NCBI RefSeq assembly: GCF_000264315.1
Contig: NZ_AJXU01000044.1
Span: 61,840 to 125,839 of the forward strand
Origin: Rhodanobacter fulvus Jip2
Lineage (GTDB): Bacteria; Pseudomonadota; Gammaproteobacteria; Xanthomonadales; Rhodanobacteraceae
Reading direction: 5' to 3'
DNA: 64,000 nt
Position 1 is the stretch's first letter; every line of letters starts with the position of its first letter. Shown piece by piece: positions 16,780 to 26,744 of this stretch. Position numbers and translations under genes: made by a program. The notes under the pieces are model-generated. The model did not search any database. It saw only the letters and a program-made list of their open reading frames with translations, and had not been told where the DNA came from.

Positions 16780-17729
16780 GCACGCAAAACAAGACTATCG
16801 GCATCGTGGGTGCGCGCGGGCATACCGGCGTCGAGTTGATCCGCTTGATCGCGGCGCATCCCGCGCTTGAGCTGGTTTTTGTCTCCTCACGCGAACTCGA
16901 TGGCGAGCGCGTGGCCGATCACGTCGAGGGCTTTGCCGGTGAATTGCGCTACGCCAGCCTCGACGCCGACGCCGTGGCGGCGCAGATGGCCGACGTGGTG
17001 ATTCTGGCGCTGCCCAATGGCAAGGCGGCGCCGTACGTGGCCGCGATCGAGGCCAGCCGGCCCGATACGCTGGTGCTCGACCTGTCCGCCGATTACCGTT
17101 TCGATGACCGTTGGTACTACGGCCTGCCCGAGTTGACCCGCGATCGCTGGCGCGGCGAAAAGCGCATCAGCAACCCCGGTTGCTATGCCACGGCCATCGA
17201 GCTCTCGGTGACGCCGCTGAAGGATCTGCTGGCCGCGCCGCCGGTGTGCTTTGGCGTGTCGGGTTACTCCGGCGCCGGCACCACGCCGTCGGACAAGAAC
17301 GATCCGGAAAAGCTGCGCGACAACCTGATGCCGTACGCGCTCACGGGCCACATGCACGAGAAGGAGGCCAGCCGCCACCTCGGTCTGCCGGTGGAATTCA
17401 TGCCGCACGTGGCGCCCCATTTCCGCGGTCTCACCGTCACCACCAACCTGTATCTGTCGCGCTCGTTGAAGCGCGAAGACGTGCTGGCGCGTTTCCATGC
17501 CGCCTACGACGGCGAAAAGCTGGTGGATGTCACCGACGAAGCGCCGTGGGTAAGCCGCATCGCCCACAGCCATCGCGCCGAGGTCGGCGGCTTCGCGGTA
17601 TCGGCCGACGGCAAGCGGGTGGTGGTGGTGGCCACGCTGGACAACCTGCTCAAAGGCGCCGCCACCCAGGCGATGCAGAACATCAACCGCGCCATCGGCG
17701 TGGACGAGTACACCGCCATTCCCGTATGA
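16776..17729 (+). CDS. argC: N-acetyl-gamma-glutamyl-phosphate reductase
   Basis: NADPH-dependent third step of arginine synthesis. 317 residues: N-terminal Rossmann glycine loop [10 protein letters not shown], active-site Cys in [16 protein letters not shown], and H-V-A-P-H-F-R-G. The product start overlaps the argB stop (ATGA), so the two are coupled. A 24-bp REP inverted pair separates it from argH. Confidence 0.96.
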   Translation: MSTQNKTIGIVGARGHTGVELIRLIAAHPALELVFVSSRELDGERVADHVEGFAGELRYASLDADAVAAQMADVVILALPNGKAAPYVAAIEASRPDTLVLDLSADYRFDDRWYYGLPELTRDRWRGEKRISNPGCYATAIELSVTPLKDLLAAPPVCFGVSGYSGAGTTPSDKNDPEKLRDNLMPYALTGHMHEKEASRHLGLPVEFMPHVAPHFRGLTVTTNLYLSRSLKREDVLARFHAAYDGEKLVDVTDEAPWVSRIAHSHRAEVGGFAVSADGKRVVVVATLDNLLKGAATQAMQNINRAIGVDEYTAIPV

Positions 17730-17740
17730 GATGACGCCTG

Positions 17741-17820
17741 TGTGGGAGCGGCTTCAGCCGCGATCGCTTTTTGGCGGTTGGCGCAGGACGAAAAGCATCG
17801 CGGCTGAAGCCGCTCCCACA
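17741..17820. repeat. Inverted REP pair (GGGAGCGGCTTCAGCCGC family) between argC and argH
   Basis: TGTGGGAGCGGCTTCAGCCGCGAT at 17741-17764 is repeated perfectly and inverted at 17797-17820, with a 32-bp centre. This REP family is widespread in Pseudomonas and xanthomonads. It would form a very stable hairpin in the arginine transcript. A diverged relative lies at 34832-34899. Confidence 0.9.
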
Positions 17821-17853
17821 GATCACCGCCCACCGAGCTTCCAGGACAGCACC

Positions 17854-19149
17854 ATGACCCAACCCCTGTGGCAAAAAGACGGCATCAAGATCGATGCGAA
17901 GATCATGCAGTTCCTGGCCGGCAACGACGTGCTGCTGGACCGCGAGTTTTTCCTGCACGACATCACCGCCAGCAAGGCGCATGTGGAAGGCCTGGCGAAC
18001 ATTGGGGTAATCGGTGCGGACGAGGCCGCCGCGCTGAAGCGCGAGCTGGATGCATTGGCCGAGGATTTCCGCAGCGGCGCGTTCGTGCTGGACGAGCGTC
18101 ATGAAGACGGCCATTCGGCGATCGAGGCGCGGCTTACCGAGCGGCTCGGCGACGCCGGTCGTCGCGTGCACACCGGGCGCAGCCGCAACGACCAGATCCT
18201 GGTGGCCACTCGGCTTTGGCTGAAGGAAAAGCTGGCCACGCTGCAGACCCTGTGCCACGACATCGCCCAGGTCTGCCTGGATCGTGCGGCGGAAGCGGCG
18301 TTGCCGCTGCCGGGCTATACGCACCTGCAGCGCGCCGTAGTGTCGTCCACCGCGATGTGGTTCGCCGGTTTTGCCGAGGGCTTCACCGACAATGCCCTGC
18401 GCGCGCAGCAGACCGCCGTGTGGATCGACGCCAACCCGCTTGGCACCGCCGCCGGCTATGGCGTCAACCTTCCGCTGGACCGCGCGCACACGACGCAGGC
18501 GCTGGGTTTCGCCCGCATGCAGGTGTCGCCGGTCTACGCGCAGCTGTCGCGCGGAAAATTCGAGATGGCGGTGCTGGAAGCGATCGCCAGCGCGCTGCTG
18601 GATCTGCGCCGCATGGCGTGGGATCTGTCGCTGTTCACCACCGCTGAGTTCAATTTCGTGAAACTGCCGGCCGAGTACACCACCGGCAGCTCGATCATGC
18701 CGAACAAGCGCAATCCGGACGTGATCGAATTGCTGCGCGCCAGCTATGCCAGCGTGGCGGCGGCGCGCTGCGAGATCGAGCAATTGCTGTCGCTGCCTTC
18801 GGGTTATCAGCGCGACCTGCAGTTTTCCAAGGGCTCGCTGTTCCATGGCGTGACGCACGGTTTGTCGGCGCTGGAGCTGGTGCCCGATCTGCTGGCGCGT
18901 TTCCAGTGGAACGAGCCGGCCATGCGCGCGGCGATCGAGCCGTCGATGTATGCCACCGACGTGGCGATCGAGCAGGCGGCGGCCGGCGTGCCGTTCCGCG
19001 ATGCCTATCGCGCCGCCGCCGAAGCCGCCAGCGCGGCCGGTGCCGGGCGCACGCCCGAGGCCAGTCTGGAAGCGCGCGTCTCGCCCGGTGCCGGTCATGA
19101 CCTGAAGCTGGACCAGGTGCAGCAGCGCCTCGACGCCATACGCGGCTGA
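17854..19149 (+). CDS. argH: Argininosuccinate lyase
   Basis: Last step of arginine synthesis: argininosuccinate to arginine and fumarate. 431 residues of the fumarase/aspartase superfamily with signature [12 protein letters not shown]. Also visible are [18 protein letters not shown] and S-G-Y-Q-R-D-L-Q. The open frame continues upstream through the REP element, but the family start M-T-Q-P-L-W-x-K at 17854 is clear. Its separation from argC by the REP pair may lower its expression relative to upstream genes (inference). Confidence 0.96.
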   Translation: MTQPLWQKDGIKIDAKIMQFLAGNDVLLDREFFLHDITASKAHVEGLANIGVIGADEAAALKRELDALAEDFRSGAFVLDERHEDGHSAIEARLTERLGDAGRRVHTGRSRNDQILVATRLWLKEKLATLQTLCHDIAQVCLDRAAEAALPLPGYTHLQRAVVSSTAMWFAGFAEGFTDNALRAQQTAVWIDANPLGTAAGYGVNLPLDRAHTTQALGFARMQVSPVYAQLSRGKFEMAVLEAIASALLDLRRMAWDLSLFTTAEFNFVKLPAEYTTGSSIMPNKRNPDVIELLRASYASVAAARCEIEQLLSLPSGYQRDLQFSKGSLFHGVTHGLSALELVPDLLARFQWNEPAMRAAIEPSMYATDVAIEQAAAGVPFRDAYRAAAEAASAAGAGRTPEASLEARVSPGAGHDLKLDQVQQRLDAIRG

Positions 19150-19205
19150 CCACGATCGACATGGAGAGGGTAGGGGAGATGTCCACAGTCAATCCGGCAA
19201 ATGCG

Positions 19206-19248
19206 TTGCCTTGCGTGCGAAGGCAATCTTGTGGACGTCCAGACGTCC
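19206..19248 (+). promoter_or_regulatory. Hairpin and palindromic repeats upstream of proB
   Basis: In the 157-bp gap between argH and the first proB there is a TTGCCTT/AAGGCAA hairpin (19206-19226). It is followed by GGACGTCC directly joined to AGACGTCC (19233-19248), a pair of adjacent 8-bp palindromes. The hairpin lacks a T run, so it is a poor terminator. The GACGTC pair could be an operator, but no regulator is identified. Confidence 0.35.
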
Positions 19249-19306
19249 ATTCAATTAGTCACGTGTTTGCCTTCCCCGTCTCGTTTGTCCTGTCTGGAAG
19301 CGAGCG

Positions 19307-20476
19307 ATGAACCCGGCGACCCGCACCTTGCCCGCCCAGCCGCTGCCCGCGTGGAAGCGGGCCGTGCTGAAAGTCGGCAGCAACCTGCTGGCGGCCGATG
19401 GCGGCGGGCTTACGCCGCAGTACGCGGCCGCGCTGGCGGATTTCATGGCGGCCAGCCATCGCGCGGGTCGTCAGGTGGTGCTGGTGTCGTCAGGCGCGGT
19501 CGCGGCCGGGCGTGCCATGTTGCGGGCGAAATCGGGCGCGGGCCCGGACATCGCCGCGCGGCAGGCGCTGGCGGCGCTGGGGCAGGCGCCGATGATCGCG
19601 TTGTGGCAATCGCTGGCGTCGCAATCGGTGGCCCAGGTGCTGCTGACCCACGACGACGTGCGCAATCGCCGCCGCTATCTCAACGCGCGTGCCACCTTGC
19701 GCGAACTGCTGGCGCTGGACGTGTTGCCGGTGATCAACGAGAACGACACCGTATCGGTGGATGAGTTGAAGCTGGGCGACAACGACAACCTGGCCGCCAT
19801 CGTGGCCACCCTGGTCGATGCCGACCTGCTGCTGATCGCGTCCGACGTCGATGCGCTGTACAGCGCCGATCCCCGGCATCATCCCGACGCCGTGCCGTTC
19901 GCGCAGATTCCCGCCCTGACCCCGCAGATCATGGCGATGGCCGGCGGCAGCGGCAGCAAGGTCGGCACCGGCGGCATGCGCACCAAGTTGCAGGCGGCGG
20001 CGCGTGCGGCGACTGCCGGCATTCCCACCGCGTTGTTCAGCGGTCGCGACGCCGCCACGGTCGAGGCGCTGCAGCATGGCGTGTTGCACGGTACCCTGGT
20101 GGCGGCGGCCAACACGCGGATGCATGCGCGCAAGCACTGGTTGCGTCATGCGCCCGCCGCACCCGGCAGCATCCGCATCGACGCAGGCGCGGCACGTGCG
20201 CTGGCCGGCGGCCACGCCTCGCTGCTGCCCGGCGGCATGACCGGTGCCGAGGGCGAGTTTCATCGTGGCGACCTGGTCGAGATTCTCGACATCGAGGGCC
20301 AATCGGTGGCGCGTGGGTTGAGCCAGTACTCGGCCGCCGAGGTGCGGCGCCTGGCCGGCCGGCACAGCCGCGAGATCGAGACCGTGCTCGGCTACAGCTA
20401 TGGCGACGAGGTGGTGCATCGCGACGACATGGCGACCCTGACCGATGCCACCGGCGATGCGTTGCCGCAACGCTAG
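19307..20476 (+). CDS. proB: Glutamate 5-kinase, copy 1 (upstream)
   Basis: ATP-dependent phosphorylation of glutamate, first step of proline synthesis. 389 residues: amino-acid-kinase domain ([35 protein letters not shown]) and a C-terminal PUA domain from about residue 290 (L-P-G-G-M-T-G, G-D-L-V-E-I). All active-site motifs look intact. A second proB follows 90 bp downstream. In one aligned 60-residue block near the N-terminus I count 41 identities between the two, so this is an old tandem duplication. Confidence 0.93.
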   Translation: MNPATRTLPAQPLPAWKRAVLKVGSNLLAADGGGLTPQYAAALADFMAASHRAGRQVVLVSSGAVAAGRAMLRAKSGAGPDIAARQALAALGQAPMIALWQSLASQSVAQVLLTHDDVRNRRRYLNARATLRELLALDVLPVINENDTVSVDELKLGDNDNLAAIVATLVDADLLLIASDVDALYSADPRHHPDAVPFAQIPALTPQIMAMAGGSGSKVGTGGMRTKLQAAARAATAGIPTALFSGRDAATVEALQHGVLHGTLVAAANTRMHARKHWLRHAPAAPGSIRIDAGAARALAGGHASLLPGGMTGAEGEFHRGDLVEILDIEGQSVARGLSQYSAAEVRRLAGRHSREIETVLGYSYGDEVVHRDDMATLTDATGDALPQR

Positions 20477-20566
20477 CTGGAAGCCACTCCGCCGACCCTT
20501 CGGCGGGCATCGGTTAAAATGACGGATTCACGACGTTGGATTTCCCTTGGCCACCTGTAGAGGACG

Positions 20567-21745
20567 ATGACCCAGACACGACCATTCACACCACAAACCC
20601 TGCCGCCATGGCGGCGCGCCGTATTGAAAGTGGGCAGCAGCCTGCTCGCCGCCGACACTGGCGGACTCAGTACGCGCTACGCCCTGGGCCTTGCACAATT
20701 CATTTCAGCCTGCCACGCCGACGGTCGCGAGATCGTGCTGGTGTCGTCGGGCGCCGTCGCCGCCGGCCGCCTGATGCTGCGCGACCATTCCCACGAAGAC
20801 ACCAGCAACGCCGCCCGCCAGGCCATGGCGGCGCTGGGCCAGACGCAGACCGTGGCGTTGTGGCAACGCCTGTTCGACCATCCGCTGGCGCAGGTGCTGC
20901 TGACCCATGACGACCTGCGCGACCGGCGCCGCTACCTCAACGCACGCGCCACACTGAGCGAGCTGCTCAACTACAAGATCATGCCGGTGGTGAACGAGAA
21001 CGATACCGTCGCCATCGACGAGCTCACCCTGGGCGACAACGACAATCTCGCGGCCATTGTGGCGGCACTGGTCGACGCCGACCTGCTGCTGATCGCCACC
21101 GATATCGATGGCCTGTATACGGCCGATCCGCGCACGAATCTCGATGCCGAGCCGGTCAACGAAGTGCTCGAACTCACTACCGAAATCATGGCGATGGCAG
21201 GCTGCGCCGGATCGTCCGTGGGTACGGGCGGCATGCGTACCAAGCTGGAGGCGGCGGAGAAAGCCGCGACCGCGGGGATCCAGACCGTGCTGTTCAACGG
21301 CCGCGACAGCGAAGTGGTGAGCCTGCTTGCGCGTGGCCAACTGCGCGGCACGCTGCTGCATACCAGCGCCACCCGGCTGCATGCGCGCAAATACTGGCTG
21401 CGGCACATGCCGGCGGTGACGGGCCATATCCATGTCGATGCCGGCGCCGCGCACGCCATCGCGCACGAGGGGGCATCGTTGCTGCCCATGGGCATCATTC
21501 GTGCGGACGGCATGTTCCAGCGTGGCGACATGGTCGAAATCGTCACGGACGGCGATGCTGGCATGCTGCACGTCATCGCACGCGGCATTGCCCAATATGG
21601 CGCGGCGGAAATCAACCGCATCGCACGAACCCACACCCGCGACATCGGCGACCGGCTCGGTTACAGCTACGGCGAAAACGTCGTCCATCGCGACGACCTG
21701 GCCACGCTGGGCGACACCGGGTTGCTGACAGGAGAATACGCATGA
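20567..21745 (+). CDS. proB: Glutamate 5-kinase, copy 2 (coupled to proA)
   Basis: 392 residues with the same domain order as copy 1: kinase motifs [27 protein letters not shown] and G-T-G-G-M-R-T-K, then a PUA domain. Its stop overlaps the proA start (ATGA), the arrangement expected of the original proBA operon; copy 1 is the extra one by this argument. AGAGG lies upstream of ATG 20567. A TAAAAT box at 20515 suggests it can have its own promoter. ProB normally forms a complex with ProA and is proline-inhibited. Confidence 0.93.
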   Translation: MTQTRPFTPQTLPPWRRAVLKVGSSLLAADTGGLSTRYALGLAQFISACHADGREIVLVSSGAVAAGRLMLRDHSHEDTSNAARQAMAALGQTQTVALWQRLFDHPLAQVLLTHDDLRDRRRYLNARATLSELLNYKIMPVVNENDTVAIDELTLGDNDNLAAIVAALVDADLLLIATDIDGLYTADPRTNLDAEPVNEVLELTTEIMAMAGCAGSSVGTGGMRTKLEAAEKAATAGIQTVLFNGRDSEVVSLLARGQLRGTLLHTSATRLHARKYWLRHMPAVTGHIHVDAGAAHAIAHEGASLLPMGIIRADGMFQRGDMVEIVTDGDAGMLHVIARGIAQYGAAEINRIARTHTRDIGDRLGYSYGENVVHRDDLATLGDTGLLTGEYA

Positions 21746-23004
21746 GCGACATCCGTACCCAGGCCCTGGCCTGCCGCGACGCCGCCACCGCCATCGCGGC
21801 GCTCGACAACAATGCCCGGCGCCTGTTGCTGCTGGACATGGCGCAGGCGGTCGACAGCCAGACCGATACCATCCTTGCCGCCAACGAAAAGGACATGGCG
21901 CAGGCTGCAGCCAAGGGCGTGCAGGGCGCGATGCTCGACCGGCTGCGTCTGGATGCTGGGCGCGTCGCGACCATCGCCAACGCCGTGCGCGAGGTGGCCG
22001 ACCTGCCTGATCCCGTGGGCCAGGTGACGCGGCGCGATCAACTGCCCAACGGGCTGGCGATCGAGCGCGTGCGCATCCCGCTGGGCGTGATCACGATGAT
22101 CTACGAGGCACGCCCCAACGTCACCGCCGATGCCGCTGCGCTGTGCCTGAAGGCCGGCAATGCGGTGATCCTGCGCGGTGGCTCCGAGGCGCTGCATTCG
22201 AACACCGCCATCGCCGCGGCGCTGCATGCCGCGTTGCAGAAGCACGGCATTCCCGCCGCGGCCGTCACCCTGGTCGAGGACCTGCGCCGCGAGACGATGG
22301 TCGAGCTGCTGCAATTGGCCGACATCATCGACCTGGCCATCCCGCGCGGCGGCGAAGGCCTGATCCGCTTCGTCACCGAACACGCGCGTGTGCCGGTGAT
22401 CAAGCACTACAAGGGCGTCTGCCATCTCTACGTGGACAAGGCGGCCGACCTCGCGCTCGCGCTGGATCTGCTGATCGACGGCAAGACCTCGCGACCCGGT
22501 GTGTGCAACGCGCTTGAGACGCTGCTGGTACATCGTGATGTGGCCGCCGAATTCCTGCCGAAGGCCGCGGCAGCGCTGCGCCAGCGCGGTGTCGAGCTGC
22601 GCGGTGACGAACGCAGCCGCGAACAGGTGCCGGACATGGCGGTCGCCAGCGAGGACGACTACGCCGCCGAATTCCTCGACCTGATCCTGGCCATCCGCGT
22701 GGTGGATAGCGCCGACGATGCCATCGCCCACATCCGTCGCTACGGCTCCGATCACACCGAAGTCATCGCCACCGCCGACCAGGCCACCGCCGACGCATTC
22801 GTGCACGCGCTGCGCAGTGCGGTGGTGATGGTGAACGCTTCCTCGCGCTTCTCCGACGGCGGCGAGCTGGGGCTGGGTTCGGAGATCGGCATCTCCACCA
22901 CGCGCCTGCACGCCTACGGCCCGATGGGTGCGGAGTCGCTCACCATCGAACGTTTCGTGGTGCGCGGGGAAGGTCAGGTGCGGCATCCGCAAAGCCGCGC
23001 ATAA
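21742..23004 (+). CDS. proA: Gamma-glutamyl phosphate reductase
   Basis: NADPH-dependent second step of proline synthesis; aldehyde-dehydrogenase fold, 420 residues. Visible motifs are [28 protein letters not shown] and [10 protein letters not shown]. The catalytic Cys lies in [10 protein letters not shown], and L-G-S-E-I-G-I-S-T follows near the end. The start overlaps proB copy 2 by four bases. Last gene of the arginine/proline block. Confidence 0.96.
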   Translation: MSDIRTQALACRDAATAIAALDNNARRLLLLDMAQAVDSQTDTILAANEKDMAQAAAKGVQGAMLDRLRLDAGRVATIANAVREVADLPDPVGQVTRRDQLPNGLAIERVRIPLGVITMIYEARPNVTADAAALCLKAGNAVILRGGSEALHSNTAIAAALHAALQKHGIPAAAVTLVEDLRRETMVELLQLADIIDLAIPRGGEGLIRFVTEHARVPVIKHYKGVCHLYVDKAADLALALDLLIDGKTSRPGVCNALETLLVHRDVAAEFLPKAAAALRQRGVELRGDERSREQVPDMAVASEDDYAAEFLDLILAIRVVDSADDAIAHIRRYGSDHTEVIATADQATADAFVHALRSAVVMVNASSRFSDGGELGLGSEIGISTTRLHAYGPMGAESLTIERFVVRGEGQVRHPQSRA

Positions 23005-23080
23005 CGTGTGCGGACGGCCCGCCATTGCCGCGAAGACGGCGCTGGCGGGCTTTGCCTTTCAAGCAGCCGCAGGCCGCCCT

Positions 23081-23578
23081 TCAGCCTTTCAGATGGCCAT
23101 GCTCGCCGATATCGGCGGGCGAGTCCCCCAGCATGCTGCGCGCCATGTCGAGCACCCGCTCGACAGCATTGCCCGCTTCCCAATAGCTGGCGTCACGCAC
23201 TTTCACACGCAGCACCATCAGGTCCGGGTCGTCCTTGCCGTCGGGGAAAAATACCTTCTGCACGGGCGACCATAGCTCGTTGATGGTGTCGTCATCACGA
23301 TCCATGCGGGCGCGGCCGCGCACGGACACGTAGCGCTGTTCGCCTGGATGGGCATAGGCAAGGTTGACGCCATGGTCGTCGGTCAGCTCCGCCACCTTGT
23401 GACTGCTGGCGGCGGTGAAAAAGATCAGCTCGCCGTTCGCGTCCAGCTTCAGCGTCTGCAGCGGGCGGCTCACCATCGAGCCGTCCGCGGCGCGCGTGGT
23501 CAGCATCGCCACCTCGATGTCGTCGATGAGCTCGCCCAGCTTGTGCAGGTCGGTGGACTTCGGTGCGTCGTTTTTCAT
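23081..23578 (-). CDS. Pyridoxamine 5'-phosphate oxidase-like general stress protein
   Basis: 165 residues of the FMN-binding split-barrel 'general stress protein 26' family. Visible are A-M-L-T-T-R-A-A-D-G-S-M-V-S-R-P-L, L-I-F-F-T-A, a V-S-V-R-G-R-A strand and the W-S-P-V-Q-K-V-F-F-P-D-G-K-D-D-P motif. Probably a small flavin-binding protein of unknown reaction. It converges on proA. The 231 bp between it and the next gene (23579-23809) show no gene or clear signal. Confidence 0.85.
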   Translation of the reverse strand: MKNDAPKSTDLHKLGELIDDIEVAMLTTRAADGSMVSRPLQTLKLDANGELIFFTAASSHKVAELTDDHGVNLAYAHPGEQRYVSVRGRARMDRDDDTINELWSPVQKVFFPDGKDDPDLMVLRVKVRDASYWEAGNAVERVLDMARSMLGDSPADIGEHGHLKG

Positions 23579-23809
23579 GGCTGCTCCGTCGTGGTCGAAA
23601 ACCCTACGATGGCTGGCGACGGTTCAACGCGCGATGAAATCGGTGCGATCGCCGTCAGCCAGCGCGAACTCGGGTCCGGCTAAGGGGTTGGAGCGGCGCA
23701 GGCGAAATCATCCTGGGTGGAGAGCTACGCAACGCGCCGTTGCGGTTCGACATGGTGACGACCTCCAGTGCATCGGACCGGGCGCCTGCTGTGAAGCCAA
23801 TCACCTGCT

Positions 23810-24841
23810 TCACTGTTTCGCGGCTTGGTCCCGGGCGATGGCTACCGCCTGATTCACTGCATCGATCACGACCTGTGGCTGGTCGTACTGGATGTAGTGC
23901 CCCGAGTTCGGCACGATCTCGTTCACGCCCCGGGATGACATGGCGGCCACGTCGAGGTGCAGCGATTCCCATAGCAGCGTGCGCTGGTTTCGCTCCTCCT
24001 GGGTCTCGTCCGGCGCTTTCGGATAAGGGGAGTGGGTCAGCACGATGATCGGCATGTCGCCGTAGTGCTTGCGCGTGGCCCGGGTCTGGTCGGCGCTGGC
24101 ATAGGCCACGGACTGGCGTTCGGAAGCGATGGCGGCTTGCCAGCGCACGGTTGATGCGTACCGCAACTGTGCTTCGTTGATGGCCGGACTGAAGCGGGGA
24201 TCGGGGCCGCCGACACATTTCCTGTAAGCCGGCGTGCCTGCCGCGAGACCATGTTTCGCCTCGTCCACGCAGCTGCCGTATTCCTTCAGGAAACTGTCCC
24301 ATTTTGCCTGTTGTCCTGGTGCGCCGATGGCCCACCCTCGCGTCCACTGGTCTTCATGCGAACCCTCGACCGAGACCATACCGACCACCTCATCGGGATA
24401 GCGGTCGGCATACACGCGGATGTACATGCCCGCAGCCGAGTGGCCTACCAGCACGTAGGGCGGGGCGATATGCGCAGCCTTCAGCAGGATGTGCAGATCG
24501 TCGGCGGCGTTGCTCGCCGTGCTCGGGCGGCTTGAGCCATCGCTGAAACCCAGGCCCGCCCGGTCGTAGGAGCAGGCACGTATTCGGGTTGCGATAGCCG
24601 GTTGCACCAACGCCCATGAGATCGTGGAGTCACCCATGCCAGCGTCCAGGATCACCGTTGGTGAACCGGAACCGAGGCAGTAGAGGTTCATGCGGCGGCC
24701 GTGTCCCACGTCCACCCGTTGCTGCGGTTTCGTGTAGACGGGATCGGTGATCAACGGCTTGGCCGTTTCCTCGCCGACACACGGGGTCGCGAGCAGAGCG
24801 CCCACGAGGAAACTTGCCATCACGGCGCGGCGTGCTCTCAT
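23810..24841 (-). CDS. Secreted alpha/beta hydrolase
   Basis: 343 residues from ATG 24841, which has AGGGGAAAAC upstream; the open frame further upstream is ignored. A signal peptide (M-R-A-R-R-A-V-M-A-S-F ... A-T-P-C-V-G) suggests export. The hydrolase core has D-A-G-M-G-D-S at the oxyanion region, the nucleophile elbow G-H-S-A-A-G, and a late S-G-H-Y-I with the catalytic His. The substrate cannot be predicted. It stands alone on the minus strand after kynU. Confidence 0.82.
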   Translation of the reverse strand: MRARRAVMASFLVGALLATPCVGEETAKPLITDPVYTKPQQRVDVGHGRRMNLYCLGSGSPTVILDAGMGDSTISWALVQPAIATRIRACSYDRAGLGFSDGSSRPSTASNAADDLHILLKAAHIAPPYVLVGHSAAGMYIRVYADRYPDEVVGMVSVEGSHEDQWTRGWAIGAPGQQAKWDSFLKEYGSCVDEAKHGLAAGTPAYRKCVGGPDPRFSPAINEAQLRYASTVRWQAAIASERQSVAYASADQTRATRKHYGDMPIIVLTHSPYPKAPDETQEERNQRTLLWESLHLDVAAMSSRGVNEIVPNSGHYIQYDQPQVVIDAVNQAVAIARDQAAKQ

Positions 24842-24906
24842 GTTTTCCCCTGTTCGAGGCAGTTGAAGCGGATGGGTGATCGAATGCCGCCGACGAAGCA
24901 CGTGAA

Positions 24907-26199
24907 TCAGCCGGCGCGTTCCCACGCCTGCACCGCCTGTGCAAACGCCAGGCAATCCGCAAAGCGGTTGTACAGCGGCACCGGCGAGATGCGGATCACG
25001 TCCGGCTCGCGCCAGTCGCCGATGATGCCCTGCGCCATCAGGTGGTCGAACAGCGAACGGCCGCGCTCACGGCCGGCGGTCACGCGGATGGACAACTGGG
25101 CACCGCGGCGCTCGGGATCGGCGGGTGTCACCACCTGCAGCAGGTCGTTCAACTGCGTGTGCACCAGCCATTCAAGATAGCCGGTGAGTTGCACCGATTT
25201 TTCGCGCAGGCGGGCCATGCCGGCGCGACGGAAGATCTCCAGCGATACGCGCAACGGTGCCAGCGCCAGGATCGGCGGGTTGGACAGTTGCCAGCCGTCG
25301 GCGCCGGGCGTGGGGATGAATTGCGGCCCCATCTGGAACCGCGTGCTCTTGTCGTGGCCCCACCAGCCGGCGAAGCGGGGCAGCACGGCGTTGGCGTGGC
25401 GCGCGTGCACGAAGGCGCCGCCGATGGCGCCCGGTCCGCCGTTGAGGAATTTGTAGCTGCACCAGATCGCGAAATCGGCGCCGCTGTCATGCAGTTGCAG
25501 CGGCAGGTTGCCCACCGCGTGGGCCAGGTCGAAACCCACGTTGCAGCCGTGCCGATGCGCCAGCGCGGTAATCGCCGCCAGGTCGAATGCCTGCCCGTTG
25601 CGGTATTGCACGCCAGGCAGCATCACCAGTGCCGTGCGCGCGCCGTGTTTGGCCAGGGCCTGCTCGATCGCGGCCAGCGACAAGGTGCCGTTGGGTTCGT
25701 CGGGTTCGATCTCGATCAGGTCGCGCGCGGGATCGAAACCATGAAAGCGGATCTGCGACTCCACCGCATAACGGTCAGTGGGAAATGCGCCGGCCTCGAT
25801 CAGGATCGCTGGGCGCGCGGGCGTGGGGCGATAGAAGCTCACCATCATCAGGTGCAGGTTCACGCCCAGCGTGTTCATCGTCACCACTTCGTTCGGTTGC
25901 GCGCCGACGACGGCCGCCAGGTCGTCACGCAGGAACTCGTGGTAATCCATCCACGGCAGGCGGCCCTTGAAATGGCCTTCCACGCCCAGTTCGCCCCAGT
26001 AATCCAGCTCCGCGTTGACCGCCTCGCGCACGGCGCGCGGCTGCAGGCCCAGCGAGTTGCCGCAGAAATAGACGGAGTCGACCGCGCGGCCGCTGCTGTC
26101 CTCGTGCGGCGGAATCAGGAACTCGTCGCGGAACTGGCGCAGGGGATCGGCGGCGTCGCGGGCCTGCGCCCAGGCGGCGCTGGCTTGGTAGTCGTGCAT
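24907..26199 (-). CDS. kynU: Kynureninase
   Basis: PLP enzyme that splits kynurenine (or 3-hydroxykynurenine) into anthranilate (or 3-hydroxyanthranilate) and alanine. 430 residues: Y-F-C-G-N-S-L-G-L-Q-P start, N-T-L-G-V-N-L-H-L cofactor region, G-F-D-L-A-H-A-V-G-N, and PLP Lys in W-C-S-Y-K-F-L-N-G-G-P-G. Start 26199 is fixed by M-H-D-Y-Q; the upstream open frame is spurious. An ACMSD-type decarboxylase lies just upstream on the same strand, suggesting the 3-hydroxyanthranilate branch, but the monooxygenase and dioxygenase genes are not in the window. Confidence 0.95.
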   Translation of the reverse strand: MHDYQASAAWAQARDAADPLRQFRDEFLIPPHEDSSGRAVDSVYFCGNSLGLQPRAVREAVNAELDYWGELGVEGHFKGRLPWMDYHEFLRDDLAAVVGAQPNEVVTMNTLGVNLHLMMVSFYRPTPARPAILIEAGAFPTDRYAVESQIRFHGFDPARDLIEIEPDEPNGTLSLAAIEQALAKHGARTALVMLPGVQYRNGQAFDLAAITALAHRHGCNVGFDLAHAVGNLPLQLHDSGADFAIWCSYKFLNGGPGAIGGAFVHARHANAVLPRFAGWWGHDKSTRFQMGPQFIPTPGADGWQLSNPPILALAPLRVSLEIFRRAGMARLREKSVQLTGYLEWLVHTQLNDLLQVVTPADPERRGAQLSIRVTAGRERGRSLFDHLMAQGIIGDWREPDVIRISPVPLYNRFADCLAFAQAVQAWERAG

Positions 26200-26234
26200 G
26201 GATGAACTGTCCTCGCGGCGGATGCGTTTCGCGG

Positions 26235-26744
26235 TTACTTCAGTTGCGCGGCGATCGCATCGCAGCCCTTGTCGAATGCCGCTGCCCAGGTGGCGCCGGC
26301 CTGGCTCTGCTGCGGCCGCACGCAACGCAACTGGATCGCGTGATTGCCCTTGTACCAGTAGCGTTCGCTGTAGTTGAACTGCGCACCTGCTTCCTGCGCG
26401 GTGTAGGTGTAGGTGTTGTTCGCGCCGCCGTGGGCGGTGGCCGTGTAGCCGGGCAGGGCCGCTGCCTTGGCGGTCGCCTCGCCGACGTATTGCTGGAAGG
26501 CGGGGATGTCGGCGGTCTGCTTCACCGTCACGGTGACGCGGGCCAGGCTGCTGTGCGCGGTGGGCGAAGGGTCGGGCACCTGGAAGACGCGCGCCTCGGG
26601 GTCGCCCTCGGTTTCCATGATGTCCAGCCAGCCATTCGGGGTGGTGAAGTGGACCTGGCCATTGGCCATGCTCACGTCGGCGGCGTGCACGCTGGCGGCC
26701 AACAGCATGGCGCTGGCGATAAGGACGGTACGCGGGAAGATCAT
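26235..26744 (-). CDS. Secreted protein of unknown function between kynU and the ACMSD-like gene
   Basis: 169 residues with a clear signal peptide (ending S-V-H-A-A). The mature part is beta-rich with F-T-T-P-N-G-W-L-D-I and R-V-T-V-T-V-K-Q-T-A motifs and two Cys near the C-terminus (L-R-C-V, K-G-C-D). I do not recognise a family. Its start overlaps the ACMSD-like stop (ATGA) and kynU follows 35 bp later, so it sits inside the tryptophan-degradation transcript. Confidence 0.75.
   Translation of the reverse strand: MIFPRTVLIASAMLLAASVHAADVSMANGQVHFTTPNGWLDIMETEGDPEARVFQVPDPSPTAHSSLARVTVTVKQTADIPAFQQYVGEATAKAAALPGYTATAHGGANNTYTYTAQEAGAQFNYSERYWYKGNHAIQLRCVRPQQSQAGATWAAAFDKGCDAIAAQLK

Noticed and set aside
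19233..19248. MetJ operator
   Set aside because: The 8-mers resemble Met boxes, but MetJ is not known to me in this order and proB is not a methionine gene; reported only as an unidentified palindrome pair.
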